This document shows, one piece after another, positions 28,101 through 40,100 of a stretch of DNA of 64,000 nt. The notes beneath the pieces were generated by a model. That model was not told where the DNA came from. It was given only the letters and a program-made list of their open reading frames with translations, and made no database searches. The stretch covers positions 91,967,319-92,031,318 of the forward strand of contig CP136066.1 of the NCBI GenBank assembly GCA_032622095.1, read 5' to 3'. The translations under genes were made by a program, and so were the position numbers. Position 1 is the stretch's first letter. Each line of letters opens with the position of its first letter. The DNA comes from Siphonodentalium dalli (taxonomy: Eukaryota; Mollusca; Scaphopoda; Gadilida; Siphonodentaliidae).

Positions 28101-31100
28101 ATGCGTATTACTTAAGGAGAGTTCTGATGAGTTTTCGAGTGTTTTTATGTGTATCTGAGACTGATAAATTGGACTGCGAATGTCGTCTGAAATATGAATC
28201 CATAACATATTCGAAATATTTTGTGCATATATATTATGAATTTGTTTCAATTGAAATTAATTGAACATTCATCTCAGCATTCAGATTTGCGATCTCAAGA
28301 ACGTGAATGAATGATAACGCGATACCTTGATCTGTTGATCACACGCACGTGAATGCTGCCGTTTCACATGCATGCAGCCAATCGGTTATTCGTTTAGTAT
28401 TAACATGCTTGGAGTTTGTATATAGACCACACATGCCAGACGACACGCTACGGCGTATCAACGATTTGTCATAATCATGTTTATTTTACAGACTTCAAAT
28501 TATGACTCGTTCCCACTCAAGTAGACCGTTACGCGACAATGAAACCGAATAATCTTATTGAATATACGTATATATATCGTATTGCTCCAAATTATGCAAT
28601 TATGGCTTTTTTGAGAGTCATCAGATAAAATGGTAACGATTCTATGTTAACACACTAAACATCCGAACATATATGTACACACACACACACCCCCCCCACA
28701 CACACACACCCTCACACACAAAACAAAGTTACTGCTATTTATAATAAACACTTCACTGTGGAGCATGTGTATACTGCCATGATTGTTAAGTGCACATGTG
28801 AATTGCACTATAGTTTATAACTTTTCTAATTTAGCCCTAGGACCACATATTTAGTGGGCATAATATTTACACAAGACTTCATTATGTTATCGTATAGGTG
28901 GCATATACTGTAATTGATATGTATGTTTAACCGAAATGAATCTTATCTCCGTCCTGAGTTTGATTTATGGTTCTAACCAAAATTGTTATGGACGTTCAGC
29001 GTCAAGTCGCATCTGACTTTCCATAACGCTTCGTCTATGGGCACAATTTCCAATGGCGCATCTGATTCAGACATGATATTTCATAATACTAAATTCGAGA
29101 TGCCACAAAATATCCGCGCAACACACAAGGGACCGGGCGAATTGACTGATTAAGGGATCCATTATAATTTTATTATGATTTTATGCGGACTGGCTGTTTT
29201 TGCTTTGTTCACAGACAGAGATAATTGTTGTGATTATAGCTCCACTCGTGCAAACTTTCACGAGGCCCGATGATGAGTATAACGTGTCATTCATCATAAA
29301 TTTATTTGTCTTCGGGGAGAGTACTTGTTTTGTTGGGGCGGAGTCTTAACCTCTGTCAAACCATTCAACAGAGAAAAATGGACACCATAGCACATGGTGG
29401 CGGTCAGACGAGCAATTTCCAATGATAATTCTTATACAAAACATCACAGGAAAAAAGATAAATATTTATACGTGCTCTATCCGCGAACATACTAGGCTAC
29501 ATCCGAAGACCACATGTTCTGTCTTTTAGTCGGCTAATTCATCCACTCGGTTATAGGGATGTGACAGTGGTGTGTTGGTGTAACATAACACTTCCCCAGA
29601 TATATATATATATATATATAGCTTCATCTGAGGAAGATACGTTATTTATCAAAACCGCATGGTCTGATTTGAGTTTGTTTAAACATGGTGTTATAAGTTG
29701 GTAAGCTGACTACATGTGCTACATAGACACAATACTGAGGCCCATCGACATCCAGATAAGAAGGCACACACGTGTGCCACACATAGCACATTGTGATGAT
29801 ACATGTACGGATGTTTAAGGTTAACATAGAATCGTTACAATATTATCTGATGACTCTTAAAAAGCCAGAATTGCATAATTTGGAGCAATACGATATATGC
29901 ATATTCGATAAGATGATTCGGTTTCATTGTCGCGGAACGGTCTACTCGAGTGGGAACGAGTCATAAAGTCTGTAAAATAAACATGATTAGAACAAATCGT
30001 TGATACGCCGTAGCGTGTCGTCCGGCATGTGTGGTCTATATACAAACTCCAAGCATGTTAATACTAAACGAATATCCGATTAGGTGCATGCATGCAAACG
30101 GCAACATTCACGTGCGTGTGACCAAGGCATCGCGCTATCATTCATTCACGTTCTTGAGATCGCAAATCTGAATGCTGAGATGGATGTTCAATTAATTTCA
30201 ATTGAAACACATTCATAATATATATGCATACAATATTTCGAATATGTTATGGATTCATATTTCAGATGACATTCGCAGTCCAATTTACCAGTCTCAGATA
30301 CACATAAAAACACTCGAAAACTCATCACAACTCCTTAAGTAATACGCATATTTACTGCACAGAAACTCGGCGTTTGGCGCATCTTCATCTGTGCCGTTCG
30401 CATCTTTCTGGACCGACAGTGGTCCCTTCATATCGCGCGGACATTGAGAACGACAGGGATGTTTTAAATTCTGTCAAATCGTATGCTTCATTGACAGATT
30501 CAACTATATACCGGCATTTGTTTTGGAAGCGTGGGAGTCCAGGAACTATACCAGTGAATGGATTTGAAAATTTGAGTGAGCAAAAGTAAAAACACCATTG
30601 AAAAAATTCGCCAAAACACAATTAATGGTCTGATCTGGGAAAACTAAATGACAACTAGTGGATAAATACTCCTGCTTCGCGTGGACATACACATACGATG
30701 CTCGATGCCTGTATTAAGATGAGAAACATACATATCCCCATATCATATACGTGAAAATGACTTTCCCATATTCTCGGTTTTGGCGATACCCTCGGTTTTG
30801 GCGATACCACGTACACGGGGGTGTTGTAGATTATCGGTATATATATTATCGATAAGAGTTGCTGAATGATCAGTCATTCGAGTGGGTTTAGTTATCCTTG
30901 GCACGAATCCTCTTGTGAAAATGTTATTTATGAAATCATTCGTTTTTGTATGAGAGTTGAAATTGAGGAGGTCAATATTAAAGTCTCCTGATATATATGA
31001 TTTGTGGTTATTAATTTTTTCTAGAATATCGTCGAATTTGTTAAAAAATTGATCAATGTTGGCCTTTGGTGCGGTATTTGGTCTATAAACGCAGCCGATT

Positions 31101-34100
31101 ATCCGAGAGTCATTTTTTCCTGGGTTAATTTCCACGAATATTGTTTCTATTACGTGTGGAATAAATTCACTAAGGTCGGGTCGATTTTTATAGTGGATTG
31201 ATTCTTTTATGTAAAGGCACACACCACCTCTGCCATCATCGTCGTCAGCTCTACATTTGAATTCCATAGGGTGATATCCCGGTATTTGAAAGTTCGATGC
31301 TTGACGTATTTTGAATGTTTCCGTTAAAGCTATAACGTCGAATGAATTATTATTCGACTTTAAGTCGCACAGGAGATTACACAATGAATCGAAATTCGCG
31401 TTAATACTTCGACAGTTGAGGCTGAATATTGAAAATTTAGATTTTTTATTTGGTTGATCTATAGCTTGTGATGGTGAAATGTATGCACATTCATTGCAGG
31501 TATTAATAGCAGAATTAATCAATTCGTCATTTTCCTGTTCCGCTTCGTTCCATTTCATTGTAAAGTTATATTCATCTGAATCCCGAACCTCACTCAGATT
31601 TACGTTATGTGTAGCCATGGATACGACCTATAATGGAATGAATGAAATGAAAAAAATGAAAAAAACTGTTCCAGTGTTTCAATGGCGGGCACCGGGTGTA
31701 TGGAAAATACCATCAAGTATTCATACAGCTGCATGTACATTTAAATGAGATCACGGGTTGCGGAGCACACAATTTCTGCACATCTGTTTTGAATGTCATA
31801 CAGCTCAAATGATCAACTTGGACATCATTGTTCTTACGTTTTATTCAACCTTGCTTACTTTGCCGTGCTCTAAGTGGTCACTATACGAGAAAATTGCTCC
31901 AAAGCACGCCGCTTCGATAATATGTGAGTCAGCGGACCGAATAGCTGTCGATCTCGAATCAGGTGACCTGATGTTAGCATCGAATCAATCTCGAATATTC
32001 TATTCGCAGGACCCTGCAGTACTGAATTAATCTTCGGTCAACTTGAACCAACTGATCTGAGTGGCTCTTCCACTTGCCCTTTTTTTCGACGGACGTACGT
32101 TAACATTCACAGCGAGCAACTGAGGCCCAATATAACGGGTTACTCTCGAATATCGTTCTTTCATTTTACCTGATTATGCGATGATTCAGGCATTTAGTCG
32201 TCATATAACATCATTGTGTCGCTTATCAGAAACTGTTTTCAAGGTTTACGATCTCCTCTCAGGAATGAGAATTCGACATTTCATTAAAATATTAGAAAAC
32301 ATGAATTGAAAACAGTTTGCTGACATCATTGATGTTCATTTATCGTTTCAAAGTCAATGATTATATTGTGTAATGTGATAATATTGTTCACAGTGGTGAG
32401 CAACACTGAGCTATAATCAGTTCAGAATCGGTTAAAATTATACATATGTCGCCCGCGTTTGAGTGAGACATAGAGATTTATCACCCACTCGATAGCCTTT
32501 GGGACCGAGGGAAAAAATTCCGTTCGAGGGCGAGTGATAAATCTCCGTGCCATACGAAAGCAAGCATGCACACTGTTTCGTTATCCAATAACTAAAAACA
32601 CACCATTTACATATACACGTACTTCGATGTTGCAAGTATGCCATCTTTTTGCGAAGAGTTTCAGTAACTTCACATCGCCATATGATTTTGTTTCGGTATA
32701 AGTTAGTCACAATGTTTTGCTAATCGCCCTTTGACCGTCATTTTGGTTGTTACATTATGGAAAACGGTCCATGAAATGTGAATCCATAAGAAATATTGAA
32801 GTACCTTGTGATCATCGTCTGCAGTTTGGTATATTCATGGGCATGTCGTCTTGTGTGCGAAAATTACACCCGAAGTTATTTCCAGTATAACCGAAAAGCT
32901 ACATGTATTGAAATGGTGTTGATTCATAAATGTGCATTAAGTAAATATGTCAATACTCCCAAGCACCCACATACAATACTGGAGTACATAATACTAGAGT
33001 TAAAATGTTAAACCTTGCTCAGATGACATTTGGTTCTCCAATAAATGTGGTGTAGAACCATTTGGATCTACTCTGATGCAGCGAAGGACCGAATGGAACA
33101 AGTTGGTCTTTGTTTGGTTCCCCAATAAATGTGGTGTAGAACCAATTGTTTCTAGTTTAGGTTCCACTCTGCTACAGCAAAGAGCAAAATGGTTCTTTGG
33201 ATGCGAAGAACCAACTCTGTTGGTTCCGCCAGTGGGACAGTTTGTAGAACCAAATAAGCGTATTTGGTTCCCCACATTTTTTGCTGTGTGCTGCAAATGT
33301 AGAATAATTGTGTTTCACGGGTAAAATACGAATATATTCCTATTGGTTCCATAGACAATAGCCTTTTGAGTGTATAATTAAATTTACATATTTTAATTTT
33401 GGAATTAACTGAATTCTACACATTAGAATTATTTTTTGTGAGGGCTTCTGCAAAACATGTTCTTTACTTATTGCTTCTTAATATATTCGCATGTCTAGTG
33501 TTATTTGCGAACATCTACTTAAAGGGGCACTGTACGCCATTTTCAATAAATTCCCGGTTATAACAACGATTTATTCTCGATAATATATAGACAACTAAGT
33601 AATTTGAGTCGAATTGTAAAGTAATTGGAGCCATAAATTAAATTACGAATTTCCGTTACAATACGTAATCAAAATAAGTCACGGATAGTGGATGGGGCAA
33701 CGCGTGGCACACATGATCGTGTACAAAATTATGTTGATACGGGACATAAACTCAAGCCACACTCTGACTAGTGACTATACAATGGCTTAAATGAGTATGC
33801 GGGACTAGTATGCATATAATATAACATTTATTTGATACATTTGCTTGAAAACTGTCCAAAAATTACCCGACAATGACAATTGGTATTTTCGCATTCCGGC
33901 TAATCTGCCACCCGTAACATTACTTCGTACTCAACATACTTTCAAATAATGGAAATCTGGTTACCTTATTCTACGACTCAGAGACTATAGAAACCAACAA
34001 CAACAACATTTGAGTACAGTATCCCTTTAAACGATTTACGTGCTGTTAGTGGCGTCTCGTGTTGTCATTTTCCAAACAATGTTGTGCATCAGCAGCAATC

Positions 34101-37100
34101 TATTGGTGTGTTTTCGTGCCTTTTAAGCACCAAATTGATCATACTGACGGGAGTTTCTTGTCTGAATATCACACGAAGCACGACAGAGTATTCAATACGG
34201 CTAGTGGTTGTCATATTCCAAACAATGTCAAGTGACATGTTGTGGAGACATTAAAGGCTTCAATTGATTCCACCGAGGACGGGAGGATCTCGACTGATTA
34301 GAGCAAGTAGCACCCCTCAACTTTTGTCTAGGGTGCATTCGATGGTCAATGATATAAAGTTCTGACTCGGGTGTGCTCGCACTTTTTGCTCACATAAAAG
34401 AAACTAACAATAAAGTGGTTGTACATGTATTTGTGTTTTACATGAATTCATGGTTTTTCAGTGCAAATTCAACGAGTATTGTGAACCATCATTGTAATAT
34501 GATGAGTAACAATTGGTCAACAATGGCATGGTTAACATTGTAATTGTATTGTATTATTCTCGAACAATCTTTGGCTCAACATCTGTCAATTGACAACTTC
34601 TCGAGAAATTTAAGGCTTCAATTGATTCCACCGAGGACGGGAGTTTTGCGTCAGAATAGCACAAATAAGTTTGTCGTACGTCAATACATATCAAGTGGCG
34701 TGTTCTCGAGACTTTTAAGCCCCCAATTGAGGGCAGGAGTTTCTCGGCCGAATAGAGCAAGAGGCAACGCTCAACTTATTTCTAAGGAAGCATTGGGGAG
34801 TCGATATGAGATATAGTTCTGACTCGGATGTACTCGAGTCTTTTGCTCACAGAAACGAATCTCGCAATAACGTGGTTTTGTTTGTGTTTAATAGTGGTAT
34901 TTCCGTGTAAGTTCAACGAGTATCGTAAGCCATCACTGTCATGTGATGAGTACCAATTGGACAGAAATGAATGGGTAACAGTCTTATTATTCAGACAATC
35001 TCTGGCGTGGGTTCTCTGCCCTCATCTCTCGCTCCAGCATCTATCAAGTGCATAGCATATTCCAGATACTTTTGCGGCCCCAATTGATTTTGGTGAAGAC
35101 GGGTTTCACATCTAGTTTGAGCAAGGAGTACCACAGAAGTTTATTCGAGTGGAGCAATCCTGTCGCCATGTGATAAGTTTCTGACTTGGGTGTGCCCGAA
35201 TTTATATCTCACACAACATAAATTCGCGTTAAACCTCTTTGAAAAGACACTTCATCTGGGTCCATTTAATTTCACAAAACTAATGTAACCGTTCTTTGCA
35301 TTTGATGGGAGCATATTGCAGCACTGCTCGCTCAAAAATGTTTCAGCGTCCACCAGCATTAGCTCTTTGAAATCATACAACATGTATCTTAGTCAATATC
35401 AATTCAAACTGTATCGAATCGTGGCACCCCATTATTCAGTGGATATATTATGTAGGTGTCCTCAGTGACTCAGTCGGTATAAGGATAATGCTGTAATAGA
35501 CTGCCATAAAATGACCAGAAAAGTGTACAAACTAACTAGAGCATACATCGTGAATCAGAACACACTTGAACATTTGAACATCTATATTCTGAATAAAATA
35601 GTTGAGACAGATATATTTCGTAAATTGTTTATTTAGATTCCATTATATATGTAACACTGAACACTTGTTCTCCATGTCAAATGCAATCCAATAATTTACA
35701 TGGTGGTGCCACACAAAACTAAAGGCCAATTATTTTAAACAACGGAATAGTCCACATGCCGTGCACATTTTGAGTAAGGGAACCTGATTTGGTATTACCA
35801 TATTTTTATTGGCCATGATCTATTAACTCTTTATCTTCACAAGCTTTCGGCTTTAGCATTCAACGGGTGGTAACTGAATCAATTGCTAACTGATACAGTT
35901 ATCACCCGTTGAAGGCGAAAGCTTATGCAGATAAACAGTTAATAGGTCATAAATGGTAAGGGGGGATTTCCACGTAAACATAATCATTTCCATGATATGG
36001 GGACTCTAATGGTGGGGTATAAAGATGTCTAAAATTGGTGCCGTTCGAGTCAGGGGTGCACGGAAGTGGAGAGGGGGATCAAATTGATACAAATATTTTT
36101 AGAGCGGATTTCCAATAAATTGATACAAATTCTTCTCCATTATACAAGGATTTTAATCGCGTGATTTAAAGATTCCAAATTGATGCCGCTTGGATTAGAG
36201 ATGGTGGGTGCACTAAATTTTATAAGAATTTGTTTAGTCGCCGATTGCCACCAAACTTATACATAATTATATCCACGATAGCAGGAGTCTAATGTTGTGG
36301 CTTAAAAACTGTCAAAAGTGGCGTCATTAGAGTCAGGAGGGCATTGGAAGGGAGGGGGCACCAAATTGATAAAAATTGATACACATTCTTCTCCATGATA
36401 CGAGGAATCTAATTGTGTCAAATTGGTGCCGTTTGGTGGGAGATGGTGGTTGAGGCACTACATTTTATAAGAGTTTGTTTAGTCACTCATTGCCGCCAAA
36501 CTTATACATAATCACCTCCATGGTATCAGGAGACTAAGTGTGTAGTTTAAACATGTCGAGTCATAGAGCGTATTCCCGTATACATATTCTCCTCCATGCA
36601 TGATACGAGGAATCTAAACGTGTGATTTAAATACGGCACACTGGTGCCGTTTGAGTGAGAGATGGAGGCACTAAATTTTTATGCTAATTTGTTTGGTCAC
36701 CGAATTCCACAAATTTTATATTACATTCATCTACATAATGAGTAATCCTACATGTATGTGGTTTAGAGGTGTCAAAGGTTGCGCCACTTGAGTCAGGGAT
36801 TATGAGAGGAGGGTCACCAAAAACTGATAAAAATATGTGTAGTGCCAATTGCCACCAAATTAATACGTCATTCTGCAATGATACGAGGAATCAAATCGTG
36901 TAGGTTAAGGACTCCATATTTGGTGCCTATATTTACCAATGTCTGTCTGTCATCTATATAACTTCATTGGACCATCTAGATGGCGCCAAAGGGATTTAAC
37001 AGGGGTAACTGTTTGTGTGGAAGATAATAGTGCGGGTTAAAAGTCTCTAAAGTGACGCTGTTGGTCTTAAGGTAGAAAAGGGAGAGGACAGCAAACATGA

Positions 37101-40100
37101 TGAAACATTTTTGTCGCCGACTTTCTCCAAAATATATACATAACGCAGTTCTAAATACATAAATACTTATTCGTATTCTTTATCGATAAACAAAATCACA
37201 ATTACGCCGATAAGATGTGCCACTACTTTTAACCCTTTACCCAACAGAAGGGCCCTGTGCCAGTGCATTCTCTTATATATGCGAGTCGACCATAGGTCGC
37301 CTCGCATATATAAGAGAATGCATTGGCTTAACACATTAAAAATTATAAAATTGTTAAAGAATGTAAGAAAAAATGGTAAAAAGTGTTAAAAAAAAGATTG
37401 TTTTTAGGCCAATGCATTCTCTTATATATGCGAGGCGACCTATGGTCGACTCGCATATATAAGAGAATGCATTGGCACAGGGCATAACTGTAACCATCAC
37501 AATGTGGTCAATGAACCGGTTCCAATGATATCCATATTTGTATGGTTTTATTGAGACAGACCCAAGATATTTTAGGCTGTTGAAGCTTTATTTGGCCGGT
37601 TTTGGCCGGTTTGTTGGGTAAAGGGTTAATTCCCTGTATAAGAATACCGTTTTGTGATGCCATTTGGATATACAATTTATAAGAATACGTGTAACACTTT
37701 GAGCAATAGTATTCTCTTTTCCCCGCCAAATGCCCGGGCAACGCCGGGTAACCCTGCTAATTTAATTATAAAAGCGAACCATTATTAAAGGGATAATGTA
37801 CTCAAATGTTGTTGTTGGTTTCTATAGTCTCTGAGTCATAGAATAAGGTAAACAGATTTCCATTATTTGAAAGTCTGTTGAGTACGAAGTAATGTTACGG
37901 ATGGCAGATTAGCCAGAATGCGAAATTACCATTTGTCGTCATCGAGTAATTTTTGGACAGTTTTCAAGCAAATGTATCAAATAAATATTATTTTATATGC
38001 ATACTGGTTCCATATACTCATTTAAGTCATTGTATAGTCACTAATCAGTGAGCGGCTTGAGTTTACGCTCCGTATCAACATACTTTTACACGATCATGTG
38101 TGCCACGCGTTGCCCAATCCACTATCCGTGAATTATTGTTGATTACACCTTGTACACGGAAATTCGTAATTTAATTTATGGCTCCAGCCATAAATTCAAT
38201 TTATATCAAATTATTAACTTTGATGTTAAGACAACCTATTAACCTGAACGTTTACGGAATACACCTTCGACTCAAATTACTTCGTTTTCTACATATTATC
38301 GATATTAGATCGTTGTTATCACTGGGAATTTATTGAAAATGGCGTACAGTACACCTTTAAAATTAAATATCTGCAACGAACCATCCTTTTAACTTGTTTT
38401 GGTTAAATCCATTTTTGATCATGCATCTAGATATTGAGCTCGTTTTATCACCCAATTACAGATGAATTTAAAGTCGACAACAGTTCCATCCATATTCATA
38501 GTATATTGTTCATTCAATTGTATACATGCCACATCTGTGTATGCATCAAATTGTATGGATCTTTATGCCATTACAAATAAATAACTAAAAAAGTCAAGGC
38601 TATTTCTATAACACCCAAGTTCGAAGTTTTCCGTTTTACAATTTAAATCTCTATGAGCCAATAGTGTTGGACGATGCTCGATTTTCTCAATCAGACGACT
38701 ACATCGCGACGCATGCAATATGACATTCTAAACTATAAAATTGCTAAATTCAAGCTGGAAATTTTACAACACATATCCGTTGAAATTGTTCTCATTGTTT
38801 GAGTTTCCAACCAGTAATATTAGTGGGAAATAGACCAACATCAGCATATTTTTCCATACAAATGTTGGTCTCAAATGACCATCAGTTTGAATAGGCCTTA
38901 GGGGTCTCAATACCACCGTCAGTAAATTCATTTTACATATATACATGCTGTAGACATAGTTTAAACAGTATTTATTTTCCCTCTATGGACATTCAAATAT
39001 ATAATTACAATAGGTACAAGTTAAGAAGAAAATGGGATTAGGGAACAAGCCATAAGCTTATTTGAAGCCCTCTCTCTTGACAATGGCGCAGCCCTACTTG
39101 ACGGTAAGCCATAAATGATAGCGGCAGAAAAAGATCCATAGTAAGATGAAATATATTTATTAAGAACTGGAGGATGAGACAGGGACAGAAGAGGATGTCA
39201 GAATTTAGAGAAGACCAGAAAGTACAGAGAGTGAGGTGTAACTATATATGTGAACATGCATAATACATAATTTCAAAGGAACCAAAAAAATAAATATAAT
39301 AACAAATATCAAGGAAATAGAAAGTATTTATACATATTTATAAGCGAGAAAATAACCAGGTGAACATCTGCAGTGGTCCGTCGACCCGACGACCTACGCT
39401 GAAGAGATCATGCGCATCTCGGTATGATCTACCATGCAGATTCAATATTGCAATGGTTTTGAGAAAAACGTCATTAAAAGCGAATACTGGCTATTATAAA
39501 TTTCTGAGCTGCAATGAATATTTGCTTATTAATTTCATAGGACAATTCTTCAGATCCCCATAGTAATAATTCACTAGTTATTGTTACTGTTACATTGTTG
39601 TAGACATGATTGTTCCCATATCAATACCTACAGGTTACGATCAGCGACATATTGCTGCGTATAGCAGACTGATCGTCGGAACCTGGTGGTTGTTCACGAT
39701 TCTGATATTGTCAGCTTATACAGCTAATCTCGCAGCATTTCTAACAGTAGCGGTTCCACACAACCACATTAACAGCATCGATGAATTGGCTAACCAGAAC
39801 ACGATAAAACCACTTATTAAACGTGGGACCAACTTGCAAGACCTGTTCTCGGTGAGTCATAGTTTTAGAATGAATGCAATATTTAGACCTCCCATATCCA
39901 ATTTCAACGAACAGTATCGGTTGATGCAATTATGTATACTTTCTGCACAACTAATCACATATAACTGCAAAACAGCACAAAGGCGTTAGATGTGACAATC
40001 GTCGCCCGATAAATATACTGTTTTAACTCCAACAAACTATATTATTATTTTTTTAAATAGTTTTTATTTAAATAAGAGAATGCATTGGCCTAACAAATTT

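Larger units (their letters stand above)
24917..31750 (-). mobile_element. Decayed jockey/CR1-group LINE, interrupted by a foldback element
   Basis: On the - strand, an APE-type endonuclease (31618 down to 30824, resuming at 27622), then a reverse transcriptase (about 27500-25285), then a 3' tail of TATCC repeats at about 24916-24938. The right (5') edge near 31750 is approximate. It is defective: a frameshift near 26405, in-frame stops at 26251-26253 and 26119-26121, and a 3201-bp insertion. Orientation opposes gene A, within its 15-kb intron. Confidence 0.88.

Noticed and set aside
25285-31618. The long minus-strand frames as host genes
   Set aside because: Endonuclease and reverse transcriptase motifs, stops, a frameshift and a repeat tail identify a dead LINE.
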